Positions 33,663-44,542 of a stretch of DNA of 64,000 nt are shown piece after piece. Numbering within the stretch: the first letter of the stretch is position 1; the number at the start of each line of letters is the position of its first letter. Made by a program: the position numbers and the translations under genes. The DNA lies in the NCBI GenBank assembly GCA_905250025.1, contig CAJNOJ010000098.1, forward strand, positions 279,107 through 343,106, written 5' to 3'. Below the pieces are notes generated by a model. That model was not told where the DNA came from and did no database searches. It saw only the letters and a list, made by a program, of their open reading frames with translations. Source of the DNA: Adineta ricciae. Taxonomy: Eukaryota; Rotifera; Eurotatoria; Adinetida; Adinetidae.

Positions 33663-35357
33663 TCAAGGACGATAAGTAGAAGAGTATGAACCATATCTGC
33701 TACTTAATACTGATGAAAGATATCTTGAAGGTAGGATGAAGTCCATGTCAATATCACGAGCGTATATCGAACTTTGTCGAGGAATTTCGTACGTATTTGA
33801 TAATGTGCTACGTGAACGTGGTGGAAGACGAAATGAAGAGTTTAAATTCGACGAACGATGTTCTAAATAAGAAAAAAATGAGTTTGGTTAAGGAGAGAGA
33901 ATGAGAGTCTCTACTTGGACATATTGGTGTTGTTGACGCTGGTCGTGTTTTACCCATCTGAAGTTCAACTAGTTGAAGACGAGTTTGTGTATCATCCAAT
34001 TGTTTTCGTAATTTAGTGCATAGAGCCAATGCGGCGTCGGTAATTAATTGTTGAGGAATAAGCTGGTTACTTTTGCATGCAGCAATGGTTTCTTCATTAA
34101 CACGAGAAAAATCTACTTGACTAAGTAGTTCTTCTCGTTCGTGAGAACTCAATTGTGTCGATTTCTCTAGAAAATGGCAGATTTCGCGTTTCTCCTGAAT
34201 GATAAACTTAAACAAACCATTCTTAAGTATTTCATCCAATGCAAGCAACAAACTATCATGTGAATTTCGTTGTTCCTTGGGTATGCATGATGCTACTTTA
34301 ACAAACTGTTCACTGGTAAGTGTACCACGTTGACGAAGGTGAGCTACATACGAATCGAGAAGTGTTGATAACTAAAGTACAAACGTATTTTCTTTGAAAA
34401 ATATCAATTCAAGAGATTTACTTTGGCAAGAAGTTGCGGGTCCTTCACATGATCTTCTTTGTGTTTATTAACGCGTTCAACTAATCTGCTCATCACGTCG
34501 TCAGGAATAGTTTCGATTCCGTCGTGAAGTTTTGTTGATTTAAGAATGGCTTGAGTGATATGCGCTGATAAAATCGGTTCGCATTCACATTTGAGTTCTA
34601 CAGCCTTTTCATATACTGAATTGAGCCATCCTAATGGATAATCTTCGATAGTCTCACCTAACGTTTTCACGATTTCATCGATTATAGCCCGTTTCTCATC
34701 GTTACCATCATTCTTCGTTTGATTTTCTTCTTCGTGTAAAGCACGTGTAGTAACGTAATGTTTAACAAACGGAAGAATCGAATGTTTACTTTCTTTTGGA
34801 TATAATTTAATCCACTGAATGAGCCATTCCAATGGTAAACGAACGAGACTTTCTTGGTCGGACTTGTTTAGTTGCAAACTCGCCCCGCGTACGAATAATT
34901 CCATGATACAACGAAGACATTTCTCGACAATATTCGCTTTTGTCGCCCAGTGTTGATATTCGCCTTTGCATTGCTCGAGTAATGCTAATGGAACGGACAA
35001 ATCGTATTTAACTTGCGCAAGAATCAAGATTTCATCTAGGCGTTTATCGGACAGCGAGCTCAATGCTTCGCATTCGATAAAACACGCAGCAGCTCGTAGT
35101 GGAACGATATTTGTATGATCAATCGTAATCGGAATCGAATAAAAGTAATCCGCTAATTGATTGAAAACATTTGCACCACCTGGAAATTGTTGATCAAGCT
35201 GAATAACATAGGGTGGCGATGACGACGCGAAAGCTTTCTTGAAATAATCGCTTTTCGTAAACAGTGGAAACGTATGGAGTTTAAATTCAGTTTTGTCAAC
35301 AATAACAGTGATATCGGAGAATTCACCCGTTCGACGAAATTCTTCAAAATTCATCAT
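33663..35357 (-). CDS. BTB protein of the plant NPH3 type
   Basis: NPH3/RPT2 proteins are BTB adaptors for Cullin-3 ligases, best known from plant phototropism. The start MMNFEEFRRTGEFSDITVIV is at 35357. The BTB domain has NPH3-style features: FKLHTFPLFTKSDYFKK and FPGGANVFNQLADYFYSI, then IVPLRAAACFIECEA. Downstream are LPLEWLIQWIKLYPKESKHS and VDFSRVNEETIAACKSNQLI, which fall where NPH3 proteins have WWVEDL-like and LDCQKLS..HAAQNERLP-like segments. A helical stretch near 34000 (LRKQLDDTQTRLQLVELQMG) resembles the NPH3 terminal coiled coil. Two introns (near 34375-34420 and 33867-33913) separate three exons. The C terminus is Ser/Arg-rich. Assignment to NPH3 is by memory of motifs. Confidence 0.7.
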
Positions 35358-35942
35358 TCTACGTCCGGAATGTATAGAAACATTCACCAAACTGATGCTA
35401 GTAATCAAAAAGAAAAGAAAAGAAAATATTTGTTCAAGCCGTTGATAGGCTTCCATACAAATAACTAAAACATATCCACACGCATTAGTTCTGATATCTA
35501 TTTAGCTTGATTTCGATTTCTATCGAACTCTGCGTCTTTTTTTGTGAATTGAAATACATCAAAAACAAGAGCTAAAGCTACACTATATGTATCGAAATGA
35601 AAGAAGAAGGAAAAAGAACGATGGCTTTGAAGAGGCTTCAAATTACGTTTGCATGTTGACGAACGGGTATGATTGACAGTGCTTGTTGTTGTTCTTGTCC
35701 TTGTTTTTTTCGATTAGAATTGTTAAAGCAAACTTTCGATGAGCGAAATGTTTCACCAAACAGCGACTACACAGAAGTTGATTAGAAATGAAAAGAATGT
35801 GTATGTAAATCAATTTCTATGCGGTTCTGTTTCTCTCTGCCAGTGGCGATTCTTCATATTAATTGTCGTTACCACATCGTGATTGTATTTTGAAGAGAAA
35901 AATGTCTTTTCGTCATGTTTCGACTAGAAAAATGCAAAAATA
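35358..35942. other. Intergenic, nothing recognised
   Basis: This contains the 5' flank of the BTB gene (an acceptor-like TTGATTACTAG near 35400 may end a 5'UTR intron) and the 3' flank of the APP1-like gene. No gene is supported. Confidence 0.4.
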
Positions 35943-37261
35943 TCACGAGGGTGAAAGGGTTATGTTCAGATCTTTTGGTAGTTCATTGATTGGATCGGTG
36001 AAGACCATCCATTTTTCTCTCGGGACACCTTCAAATGCTTTCAAGAATCGTTCTTCGTCGCCTTTTTCACCCTTGACCGCTCGAATGAATATTTGATGCA
36101 CCCGTTTCGGATACTTTCTTGCCACAAAGCCGTATATTTCTGGATCACGTTCACCCGAATCACCGATTAAAACTAACAAACGTAGAGAATTGAATATAAA
36201 GTATCGTAGATGATTGATTTTATGCATTTTTGTATCTACGAAACGATCGATCATTCACATATGACGAAAGCATCAACGAACTCACCAACTGAATGAACAA
36301 AATTATAGATCGATACAGATGACCAGCGGAAGTGTCTATAGGAATGAATGTGATCTTTATGAATCTCATCGATCGATTCCTACCGCATATGAAATGTCCC
36401 ATCGGGAAACTGATGATCATCAATAAAATCTTTCGTTACAGCATATAATTGATCAGGCATAGCACTAAGGTAATGAAACGAACAATTGTATTTCTGTTTC
36501 CATCCTTGATATACTTCCGGCATTCCTGAAAGAAACAAAGACTCGTTTTTTGTCTCATTCCAACAAGTCATATTACCTGGCACAACACGAAAACCATGAA
36601 TAAATGTATTAGCTACTAGCCGAATCTTATCCACGACTTCACTGATTTTGATTGTATCATCAATATCCGATACAATCGATAATCCTCGTCGTTCCAATAA
36701 ATGAACTTTTCCTTCCCACTGATCTCCATTATCTCCCACGGCTTGATACGTAATAACCTGATCATTTTTTAAAGTTTGTTTGATTTCTTGCACATCTTCG
36801 TTCGGGATGATAAACGACGTACGAAATTGACCTTCGGTATCCGTCTGCGTCGTATAATTATGTTTTTTTCCAATGAGAATGAAAATTTCTTCTTTACTTT
36901 TGTCTTCCACCATAAAAGGTTTCAGTCGATCACGTTGAAATGTATCGTTGAAATAGACGATCTGCTCCGAACTGGCCAACAAACGGGCGATACGTTCAGC
37001 AACTGAGGATGAGGATTCACCTAACAATTTGTTTCGTCGAGATGATTTGAAACGCCAGCCATGCAGATTCAAACGCCAATCGCCTTCCTTACGTTGAAAG
37101 CCTGTGTTTGGAAACAGCATCATTTCTTCGTGACTATACTTCACCATTTTCTTTCCCGAAACGGCATTTTTGATTTTGTCTTTGACTTTTTGGAGAAATA
37201 GGCATTGAATCGAATGAAGACAAATAGAGAGGAGCAAAAACGACCAACATCGAAGACGCAT
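35943..37261 (-). CDS. Secreted APP1-type phosphatidate phosphatase domain protein
   Basis: App1-type enzymes hydrolyse phosphatidate with a DxDxT (HAD-like) motif. The ATG at 37261 opens a signal peptide ([20 protein letters not shown]). An N-terminal domain with [12 protein letters not shown] follows, then [15 protein letters not shown] (the catalytic DxDxT), [25 protein letters not shown] and [16 protein letters not shown], all colinear with the APP1 catalytic family. A small exon (about 36288-36339) supplying [16 protein letters not shown] is needed and splices in phase. An upstream in-frame ATG (37369) would hide the signal peptide, so the inner start is preferred. A secreted location is unusual compared with cytoplasmic yeast App1. 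Confidence 0.85.
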
Positions 37262-37463
37262 TGTCAATGACTGAAAAAGCGATATTTCTTTCTCATCCTT
37301 GCCAGAAAAGATCTGGATAATATCGACAGATAAACACATCTTCTTACCCCTTTTGAATACACGCGTCATAGATGTCTGTCGTGTTCTGTTTCTCTAATTG
37401 TGTCTTCGCCATAGTAACCAATTCAAAAATGGTATAGACTTTCTTTCGCAACTTTTCAAAGAT

Positions 37464-38186
37464 GAGTAAGTCGTTTGAAAATCTCTCCTCTGAATCCATT
37501 TTTCTATCTTTAATTCAAAGGTTTGTTGAAACCTGTTCATGAATTCGACACTCGACAGAATCCGACGGTGACGGTATTCGATGGTTCCCGAAGTGACGAG
37601 AATAAATTGGCAACACAATTCTGGAGCACTGTTGTGCTTGTACCGCCGGTTGAATCAACATTAGCGTGTAAAGAAATCAAGCAGCGGACACAGAGTCGAC
37701 CGTTAAATGGTGACAATAAACGTAGGACTAAAATGAGTGTTGTTTTCTAAATATTTTCTTGTTTTCATAGCTCGGTACACAGCGGCGATGACAAAAGCAA
37801 TGAAAGAGAAAGCATTGAGAGGTAGAAAACACATTTGATTCGAAAAGTCTCAATTTAAATTGATCTATTCGTGCAAATAGACAAAGAATACGATGAAATC
37901 GCCGCTCTGAAGCAAGCAGAAGATGAAAACAAGCGTATTCAAAGCACTCGAAAACGACAACAAGAATTACGTCAACTCTTCTATCATCAAGCAACGACTA
38001 ATCGATTCAGAGTAGATTTTCATTCACACAATCATTTGATTTGAAAATTTTTCTCTTTCTTAGTATCGCGAATGGGCAGTTCCTCCGGTGAGAAAACATG
38101 AGCAAGATATAACAATATGCTATCCGAATGAAATAGACGACAACGATGAATATGATCGACAATTAGTTCGTTGGTTACCTGATTGA
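37464..38186 (+). CDS. Small unrecognised charged protein
   Basis: Exon 1 is only ATGA, followed by GTAAGT. Exon 2 gives SLLKPVHEFDTRQNPTVTVF and FWSTVVLVPPVESTLACKEI. Further in-phase exons give YTAAMTKAMKEKALRD, a highly charged helix (YDEIAALKQAEDENKRIQST) and YREWAVPPVRKHEQD, ending RQLVRWLPD. Four short introns have good GT..AG ends. No signal peptide or membrane span. The helical, charged layout resembles small ciliary or cytoskeletal proteins, but no family can be named. Confidence 0.6.
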
Positions 38187-38244
38187 TCAAAGAAAAAGAA
38201 AAGAAAACATACAAGACTAAAGAAAAGCTGTTCGAATGCTATTT

Positions 38245-39020
38245 TTATAATTCCATTAACTCTTTGAATGATTGTCGAATTTTTTTCAAATCATTAGTAG
38301 AATCTTCATTTAATTTGACTTTGATCACCTGCCATTTAAATGTACTTGCGTGAGACGTTGACAAAGTGGAAAGAAAGCGAAAAGCTACTTCCAAATTCGT
38401 CAGTAAACCTTCGTTCTTCTCGTCATTCGAAGTCTGTTGATCTCGACGGTGAAGTTTACTATGATATAACACAATGAGAACAGGAACACGAAAAAGTAAT
38501 GGATTGGAAAGGATTTGAGAGAGTAATTGCAGATTAGCATCTAATCGCGATCGATCATGTACATTAATTAACCAGAGAAGCAGAGACGTATTGGAGAAAT
38601 GATAGGACCATAACGGCTGAAGGGACGATTGGCCACCGCAATCCCACAGAGTGATTTCATGACAACGTCGATGACATAGATGATTACAATAGACTTTGAT
38701 TGTTTCGACATTATATCCTAAGAAAACAATCATTGAGAGAGTCTTTCGAAAGAAATCAACATACCCATAGTTGGTTGAGGAAGAGAATCTGTTTTGCTTG
38801 TTTGTTTATCTTGACATACTAATCGACCGAAAAGATCTGTTTTACCAACACCATCCAGGCCTAACATGAGAACTTTTTTCTTCGTACGGACGTGTCCTTT
38901 GTTAAGCAGAAGAGACCAATCGAGATGTTTGTGTTTTGAATGACATGAAGTTAGTAATGATTGAGTACGAGAGATGAGCGATGTTGGAAGATGAGGTGAT
39001 TTCGAACTACTGGTACCCAT
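38245..39020 (-). CDS. Arf-like small GTPase, atypical
   Basis: The start MGTSSSK carries Gly2, a likely N-myristoylation site. The P-loop is GLDGVGKTD (Arf type, with Asp replacing Thr/Ser at the end). Switch II is WDCGGQSSLQPLW. A 45-base intron splits the two exons at PTMG|YNVETI, the classical Arf position next to switch I Thr. The usual NKxD guanine-specificity motif is not found: VLIVLYHSKLHRRD stands in its place. An acidic/polar insert follows (QQTSNDEKNEG). It may bind nucleotide weakly or act as a scaffold. Membrane-traffic function is inferred from family only. Confidence 0.8.
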
Positions 39021-39670
39021 ATCGGTTGTGAAAAGAATAGAAGTTCAAATTCGATTGAGCGCTTTCATTGTTGATCAAGTGAATATCAGGTGTCTAAGAA
39101 AAGTAGGTCTTGGTAATTTTAACACGACAGCGAATGAAATGCTCCGTTTACTGTCCCGTTGATTCTTTCTGCTGTCAACGTATGGAGAGAACGAGAGAGG
39201 AAAAAACGGAAAGAAAAAAAGAAATCGATATAATAATCACAAAAAACAACATTCGCCGTCCTTCCTAATCAAACGTTGTTCAAGCACGAAGCGAATAAGT
39301 GATATGGCATACGACGGCAATATACATGTTATCAGCAGGTGATGCCTTGAATTCATCTTATCAAAGCAGAACAAAAAAAATCATTTTTCATCAAAAATCA
39401 AGGCAAACTCGATATTTCTTCAATTACCTCGGCAGACATAACGATCTAATCAAATATTCTCATTAAACAAGCGCAGTTTTCATTCGATGGATCGGATTTT
39501 CTTTCCAAACGAAATTCTTATCCGATTTGCTAATCAACGATCCAATTCGGATCACCATAATTGACTTACATCGACATATGTATCACTCTTAATTGATTGA
39601 TTACCACAATGATTGACCAAACGGATATATATCGATATCTTTCTCGACGATTGCTCACATTGATTGAAAA
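39021..39670. other. Intergenic, nothing recognised
   Basis: Divergent promoter region between the Arf-like and homeobox genes, with purine-rich runs near 39190-39240. No gene or RNA is supported. Confidence 0.4.
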
Positions 39671-40307
39671 ATGCATTCAATTTATGAGTACACATCATCA
39701 GATTTGTCAGACCTTGACATCTGCAATACGAGTTCATCGTGAGTTTTGACAATTTATATTCGATTTTGTTGATTTATTATTGTAGACATTCGCCAGAAAG
39801 ATTTACAGTGACGACGACAAGTACACCATGTTCGACATATCGACCCCGAATTAACTTTCATTCAATCGAATCATTAGCTGCCTCATCGGTAACCTCTTTT
39901 TCTTCTCCTTGTCAAAAACAAGGTAAGTCTTTTCTTATTGCAAAAAAAGATAATCTCGACACGATTCAGTAAGTAGACGCATTCATTTTCTATGCACAAA
40001 ACTTCTTCGAACATGTCACAATCAGTTTATCTTGTCTATGTTTAGAAAGTACTGTTCATGCATCGAAAAATCAAGCGAGAAAGGTAAGTCTTGATTGAGT
40101 AGAACGTATCGTATTTCAATATATGTTTCTTTTCAGCCACGACGAAAACTATCTGATTGGCAAGTGTGGTATCTAAATCAAATATATGGACAAAATCGAT
40201 ATCCATCTGCACATGAACAGGAAGAAATTGCCGCACGTTTACTTTTACCTACGTCATCAGTTCGTATTTGGTTCCAAAATCATCGAGCACGTTATGGAAA
40301 AAGTTAA
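39671..40307 (+). CDS. Homeobox protein
   Basis: Transcription factor with a C-terminal homeodomain. The start at 39671 (MHSIYEYTSSDLSDLD) is preferred because only this frame joins exon 2 (HSPERFTVTTTSTPCSTYRP) after GTGAGT..GTAG. A 38-base exon (ESTVHASKNQARK) leads to the homeodomain: RRKLSDWQVWYLNQIYGQNR, YPSAHEQEEIAARLLLP, then WFQNHRAR. By alignment L16, L40, W48, F49, Q50, N51 and R53 are conserved. Position 52 is His instead of Arg, and F20 is Tyr. The protein ends at about homeodomain position 59, so nothing follows it. The class cannot be assigned; Q50 and the short length fit a divergent Antp- or Paired-like member. Confidence 0.85.
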
Positions 40308-40340
40308 TTTGTTTTTGTTATTTAATAAATAATTTTGAAA

Positions 40341-41425
40341 TCAGTGGAGAAAATAACGACGTCGTCTTACAGTTGGAGCTGGTTGGGTGAAAATACTAAG
40401 TGAACTGACATAGGATACCGAATTGTAATCACCTGCGATCTGTTGAGGAATGATAGTTGACAAATAGGGAGTTTTGAAAGTTTTGAGGACATCTGGTAGT
40501 TTGAGTGTTTCACCGATCGGTTTTAGTTCGTTTTTTAGATAAATGAAGAATTCCATGCGATGTAAATTTGGAAAGTTCTCTTTTAAATTGTTTTCCCAGG
40601 ATTGGCCATCAAGGCATGTCGAATCTGTTGTATAGATTTCAACACCAAGTATTTCGAGCGTTGATGGAAGATATTTGAGCACATGTTTGATACGTGCGAA
40701 GTCAACCATAACTTCGTATGGCGTACGGAGTGAAAATATCGCGAGATTTGATGCTAGATTGATCGGTGGGAATGAATTTTGTAAAGAAATCCCGCGTTGT
40801 AAGTTGAGATTCAAGCAAATTAAATGGGGACAAAAGAGAAGTAAAGATGGGAGATCGGAGAGCGATTGCAGTGTCACAGCAAGTTGTTTGATGGCTGATG
40901 TTTGCTCTGTTGTAGGTGGAAGGTTGATTAACGTACTTGTTGAACAGATGAATACCGAGTGAAGATTGGGATTAGAGGTGAAAAGTGTATTGGTAGCAGA
41001 TGTTGGGAAAGGATTGAATATATTTAAATCCGTTAGATTGGCAAGTGGCTAAAAAAGAAAGAAAAGTGATGAGGCGAACTGGCAGTTGCTTTTAATGATG
41101 AAATTACTGGTAAAGGACAGACGCAGGTTCGAATGAAAGTCAGTTCATGAATGTTCGGTGTTAGTAAAAGATCTTGTGAAGATAATAGTACGTCTTTGAC
41201 GATTAATGATCGAAGAAATCGTCCAATGGTGGATAGTATTTCTTGATTTCGGTCCTTATCATTTATATATCGACGTTGCATAAAAAATGATGTAGTAAAT
41301 TGTGCTACAGTACAATTAAGTCGATGATTTAAATTATAAAATCCATGAATAATGTCATATTGGGATAAAAACTGACAAATAATCAAAAGGATTTCATCTG
41401 GTAGATCTTCCAATGTTGAAACCAT
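40341..41425 (-). CDS. F-box protein with leucine-rich region
   Basis: The start MVSTLEDLPDEILLIICQFL is a clear N-terminal F-box, followed by YDIIHGFYNLNHRLN. One short intron (about 41051-41110) joins CPLP to PLANLTDLNIF. The rest is leucine-rich (LPSLLLFCPHLICLNLNLQR, LPSTLEILGVEIYTTD, FPNLHRMEFFIYL) and ends RRRRYFLH. It overlaps nothing and converges with the homeobox gene 34 bases away. The layout resembles the larger F-box gene at 12797, so both may belong to an expanded family. SCF-type substrate adaptor by family. Confidence 0.82.
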
Positions 41426-42100
41426 TTTGAGTATGTGTTGTTGTTATGATGCAACTATAGTTGCACAACTTGTTTACGGAAAAGAGGGCAATGAATGAGT
41501 CATCGATATCGAGTTGTAAACTATTGACTAAAACAATGCCCAAAAATGGAAGTAGAGAGGTAAAGATAAATAAATCTTAGTCATATGCGTATTTTAAGAA
41601 TCACTGGCGTTTTTGATAAGTTTCGGTCTGTTTATGATCTATTGGAAATAATCAAAACGATTGCAATTTCGATGTTAGATGAGTAATCAGAGCGAGATTT
41701 TTATCAATGTCAATGTTTTCTAGCGAACTTTCGCTTCATCGATTTCATTTCCTATGAAAAATCTTCTTTAGTACAGAACGCTCAAAATCTAATTAAGGAA
41801 CGATATTTTAATCGATAATTAATGCTTATTCATGGTTACCTTCGAAGACTAATGCAAACAAGGTTTTTGGTCACGGTCACAACTTGTCAGCATGTGTCAC
41901 GAAATGTTTTATTTTCTGCTTATTAAAATCTCTTTTTTTCGTTTGTAACCTCTCAAGGCCGAATATAGGAGTTTATCTATCTGAAACAAAGATTTTCTGT
42001 CGACTCATGTTGATGAGTCATGCTTGCAATACACTCCGTACTAGTCCTGTATTTACCCACTCTGTTTCGTATTAGTTTCACACGCGTAAACACAATTACA
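41426..42100. other. Intergenic between divergent F-box and cupin genes
   Basis: AT-rich with poly-T tracts. Open frames are short and unsupported. The promoters of both flanking genes must lie here. Confidence 0.4.
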
Positions 42101-42835
42101 ATGCAACTTCGCTCGGATCTTTCGATTCCTCATGTAGTTGATTCGAATCTAATCCCATACGTCGATTCCCCAACTCAAGGTGTATATCGGCGAATGTTAG
42201 ATCGTACGGGTGATGAGGTCGCTCGAGCTACAACGATTGTGAAGTACAGTCCATTTGCCCGATTTCCTCGTCATACGCATGGCGGAGGTGAAGAATTTGT
42301 TATTCTTGAGGGAGTTTTCTCAGATGATCTCTCTGGCGATCACGGTCCGATGAGTTACTGTCGACATGGCATTGGTACAACGCACGAGCCGTGGACAGGT
42401 GAGCAAGGCGCTGTTCTACTAGTTAAACTTCGGCAGATGAACGATCGAACGGAAACTCCGATAACCATCATCGATACCGAAAGTTCACAAGAATGGAAAA
42501 ACGTTGATGAGGAGAAACGGCAACGATTAGAATTGTTTTCGAATGCAAATACCGGCGAACATGTTTGGATGGAAAGATGGGAGGCTGGTTTCAACAGTCA
42601 ACAGTGGACTGTTGGAGAAGGTGGTGAAGAAATCTTTGTTTTGAAAGGTGATATGAGTTTTAGCAATGCCGATGGAAGTGAAGATGAAAATAATAAGCAT
42701 AATTGCACACAAGGTTTTTGGATTCGACGACCAGTTGAATGGGCAGGAAAGACATTTTATGTGAAAAGTGAACATGGCTGTCAATTGTTCATTAAAACTG
42801 GTCATTTAGCTATGAAACTTGATGAAATACGTTAG
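42101..42835 (+). CDS. ChrR-like double-cupin protein, probably of bacterial origin
   Basis: An intronless gene of 244 residues starting MQLRSDLSIPHVVDSN. The first cupin has FPRHTHGGGEEFVILEG, the metal-binding HxHxxxEE pattern of ChrR-type cupins, then a GDHGPMSYCRHGIGT loop. A second cupin-like half follows (WMERWEAGFNSQQWTVGEGG, EEIFVLKGDMSF), and the tail GCQLFIKTGHLAMKL also looks ChrR-like. In bacteria the ChrR cupin follows a zinc anti-sigma domain, which is absent here. Lack of introns and the bacterial family suggest horizontal transfer, as reported for many bdelloid genes. Enzymatic role (dioxygenase- or stress-related) unknown. Confidence 0.8.
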   Translation: MQLRSDLSIPHVVDSNLIPYVDSPTQGVYRRMLDRTGDEVARATTIVKYSPFARFPRHTHGGGEEFVILEGVFSDDLSGDHGPMSYCRHGIGTTHEPWTGEQGAVLLVKLRQMNDRTETPITIIDTESSQEWKNVDEEKRQRLELFSNANTGEHVWMERWEAGFNSQQWTVGEGGEEIFVLKGDMSFSNADGSEDENNKHNCTQGFWIRRPVEWAGKTFYVKSEHGCQLFIKTGHLAMKLDEIR

Positions 42836-42884
42836 AAATTTATTAATGAAAAGCTATCAAAAACCAACAAAAGTTGAAATTTTT

Positions 42885-44432
42885 TCATTCATCGAAGGAC
42901 CATGATATTCCATTTTCAGCTAATAAAATATCTAATGGTCGCTCCGTTTTCCATAGAAGTTCTTTATACCAATCGAGAAGATCTGGTCGGAGATAATCGT
43001 TGACATTTTCCACTTGAAATTTCTGTTTCATAATCCGTTTGAACACTTCTAAACCGACTTTATATGAACATGCTTGACCGGGAAGGATTCGATAACGATA
43101 AACTTCACTGGTGATGCATTCTTCACTTACTGTTAAATACAATTTCGCTAACTGAATGACATCATGCGGCGTTTGCCCTTCCACATGTAGAAGTATATCA
43201 GCAATAATACGAAATGTACGTAAAATATTCGCTTGTAAGTATCCGAAGTAAACCCATGGGTTATTTGACATGGCATCACCTAAATGCTCAGCGAATAAAC
43301 CCCATCCTTCAGTGAATCCATTGCACGGTGTTGACAGAATGGTCGTTAAGTAGTTATGATTCGGCGAATGATACGATATATCGAATTGTAGATGATGTCC
43401 AGGAACGGTTTCGTGTAGAGTTAAATTCTCCACGGCATATTTCGCTTCGCCGTTATCCCAATTGCAAACATTGAGATAAAATTTATCTTTGTAGTAATAT
43501 CCTCGAGATAGTAGTGGATTGTCGAGAACGATCAAGCCTGGTGGATTGAATTCTTTAAATTGCAGTTCGTCGATGAATATTCGCCGATATTTTTCGATAC
43601 TTTTCTCGTATGTTTCGAGCATTTCCTCTCTCGATGTCCAACGTTGACTGGCATCCTTTCCGACAAGAAGCATCTTTTCATAAACCGATCTCGTTTGATC
43701 TTCGGCTGAAGTTAATAATCGATTGGATAGTTGGTCCATTTCGTTCATTAGATGATCTAAATGCTTCTGTGCCCAATGTTTGATGCGTTTGAAATCATCG
43801 GGAGATTTCAATTTTAATCCAGTATTGTATTCGAAATAGAATTGATAGATTTCCGGTTCGAATTGAGCGAGTCCTTGTTCAGAATGTTCGAGCCATTTCG
43901 GTTGTTGACTCAAGCCGATTAGGTAAGTCTTCAACCGGGTTGCCTCGCGAGCAAATAGTTTGAAATATTCTTTATAATCTTCACCGGTTAATTCATCCGG
44001 TAGAGAATCGAACTCGAGATTGGCGATAAATTTTTCTAATAGGAATTTATTAGAAAATCTCGATGCTTTCTCATTCATAGTTTCATAAAGATGGATGATA
44101 TGATCGGTGATATCCGGCAAGAGATGTTTAGTTGCATACAGATTATGAAACGTTGGTTGAGTGATTAGAAATGGATTCGATAAAATGAAATAGATCGAAA
44201 GAAAATAATTATCGAAATATGTTTGACTGACATCATACAGAAATTTTCGTCGAGGATCAGTTTCAATGCGGTAGTAATATTCTTCGAAATCGGTTAATTG
44301 ATGCTTCGACGCATATTCATGCAATGCTGTTTGATAGGCGTTGAAATCATGAAGTAATTTAAACGAATCAATCGGAGTTTCATCGTTAGAATTCGGTTCC
44401 AAATCGAACCTTTCGACGAGAAATTTATCCAT
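42885..44432 (-). CDS. DUF885 family metallopeptidase-like protein
   Basis: An intronless gene of 515 residues. The start at 44432 (MDKFLVERFDLEPN) is the first ATG; upstream in-frame codons offer only TTG. Family hallmarks are LTLHETVPGHHLQFDISY (HExxxGHH-type zinc site, about 43389-43423) and GFTEGWGLFAEHLGD with the third ligand Glu. The C terminus has ILPGQACSYKVGLEVFKRI, typical of DUF885. DUF885 proteins are common in bacteria and are probably zinc peptidases. No signal peptide, so likely cytoplasmic. Its intronless state next to the ChrR-like cupin suggests bacterial ancestry. Confidence 0.88.
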   Translation of the reverse strand: MDKFLVERFDLEPNSNDETPIDSFKLLHDFNAYQTALHEYASKHQLTDFEEYYYRIETDPRRKFLYDVSQTYFDNYFLSIYFILSNPFLITQPTFHNLYATKHLLPDITDHIIHLYETMNEKASRFSNKFLLEKFIANLEFDSLPDELTGEDYKEYFKLFAREATRLKTYLIGLSQQPKWLEHSEQGLAQFEPEIYQFYFEYNTGLKLKSPDDFKRIKHWAQKHLDHLMNEMDQLSNRLLTSAEDQTRSVYEKMLLVGKDASQRWTSREEMLETYEKSIEKYRRIFIDELQFKEFNPPGLIVLDNPLLSRGYYYKDKFYLNVCNWDNGEAKYAVENLTLHETVPGHHLQFDISYHSPNHNYLTTILSTPCNGFTEGWGLFAEHLGDAMSNNPWVYFGYLQANILRTFRIIADILLHVEGQTPHDVIQLAKLYLTVSEECITSEVYRYRILPGQACSYKVGLEVFKRIMKQKFQVENVNDYLRPDLLDWYKELLWKTERPLDILLAENGISWSFDE

Positions 44433-44542
44433 AAAATAGAAAAAAGAAAAGATAAAATATGAATTTTTATTGATCAAACATTTGCTGCAATGAATAATCT
44501 CGTTTGATTTTCAAACATCTTCGAACGACATCTAGCCGACCT

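Noticed and set aside
42355-42805. Long antisense open frames across the cupin gene
   Set aside because: Shadows of the sense reading frame with no independent features.
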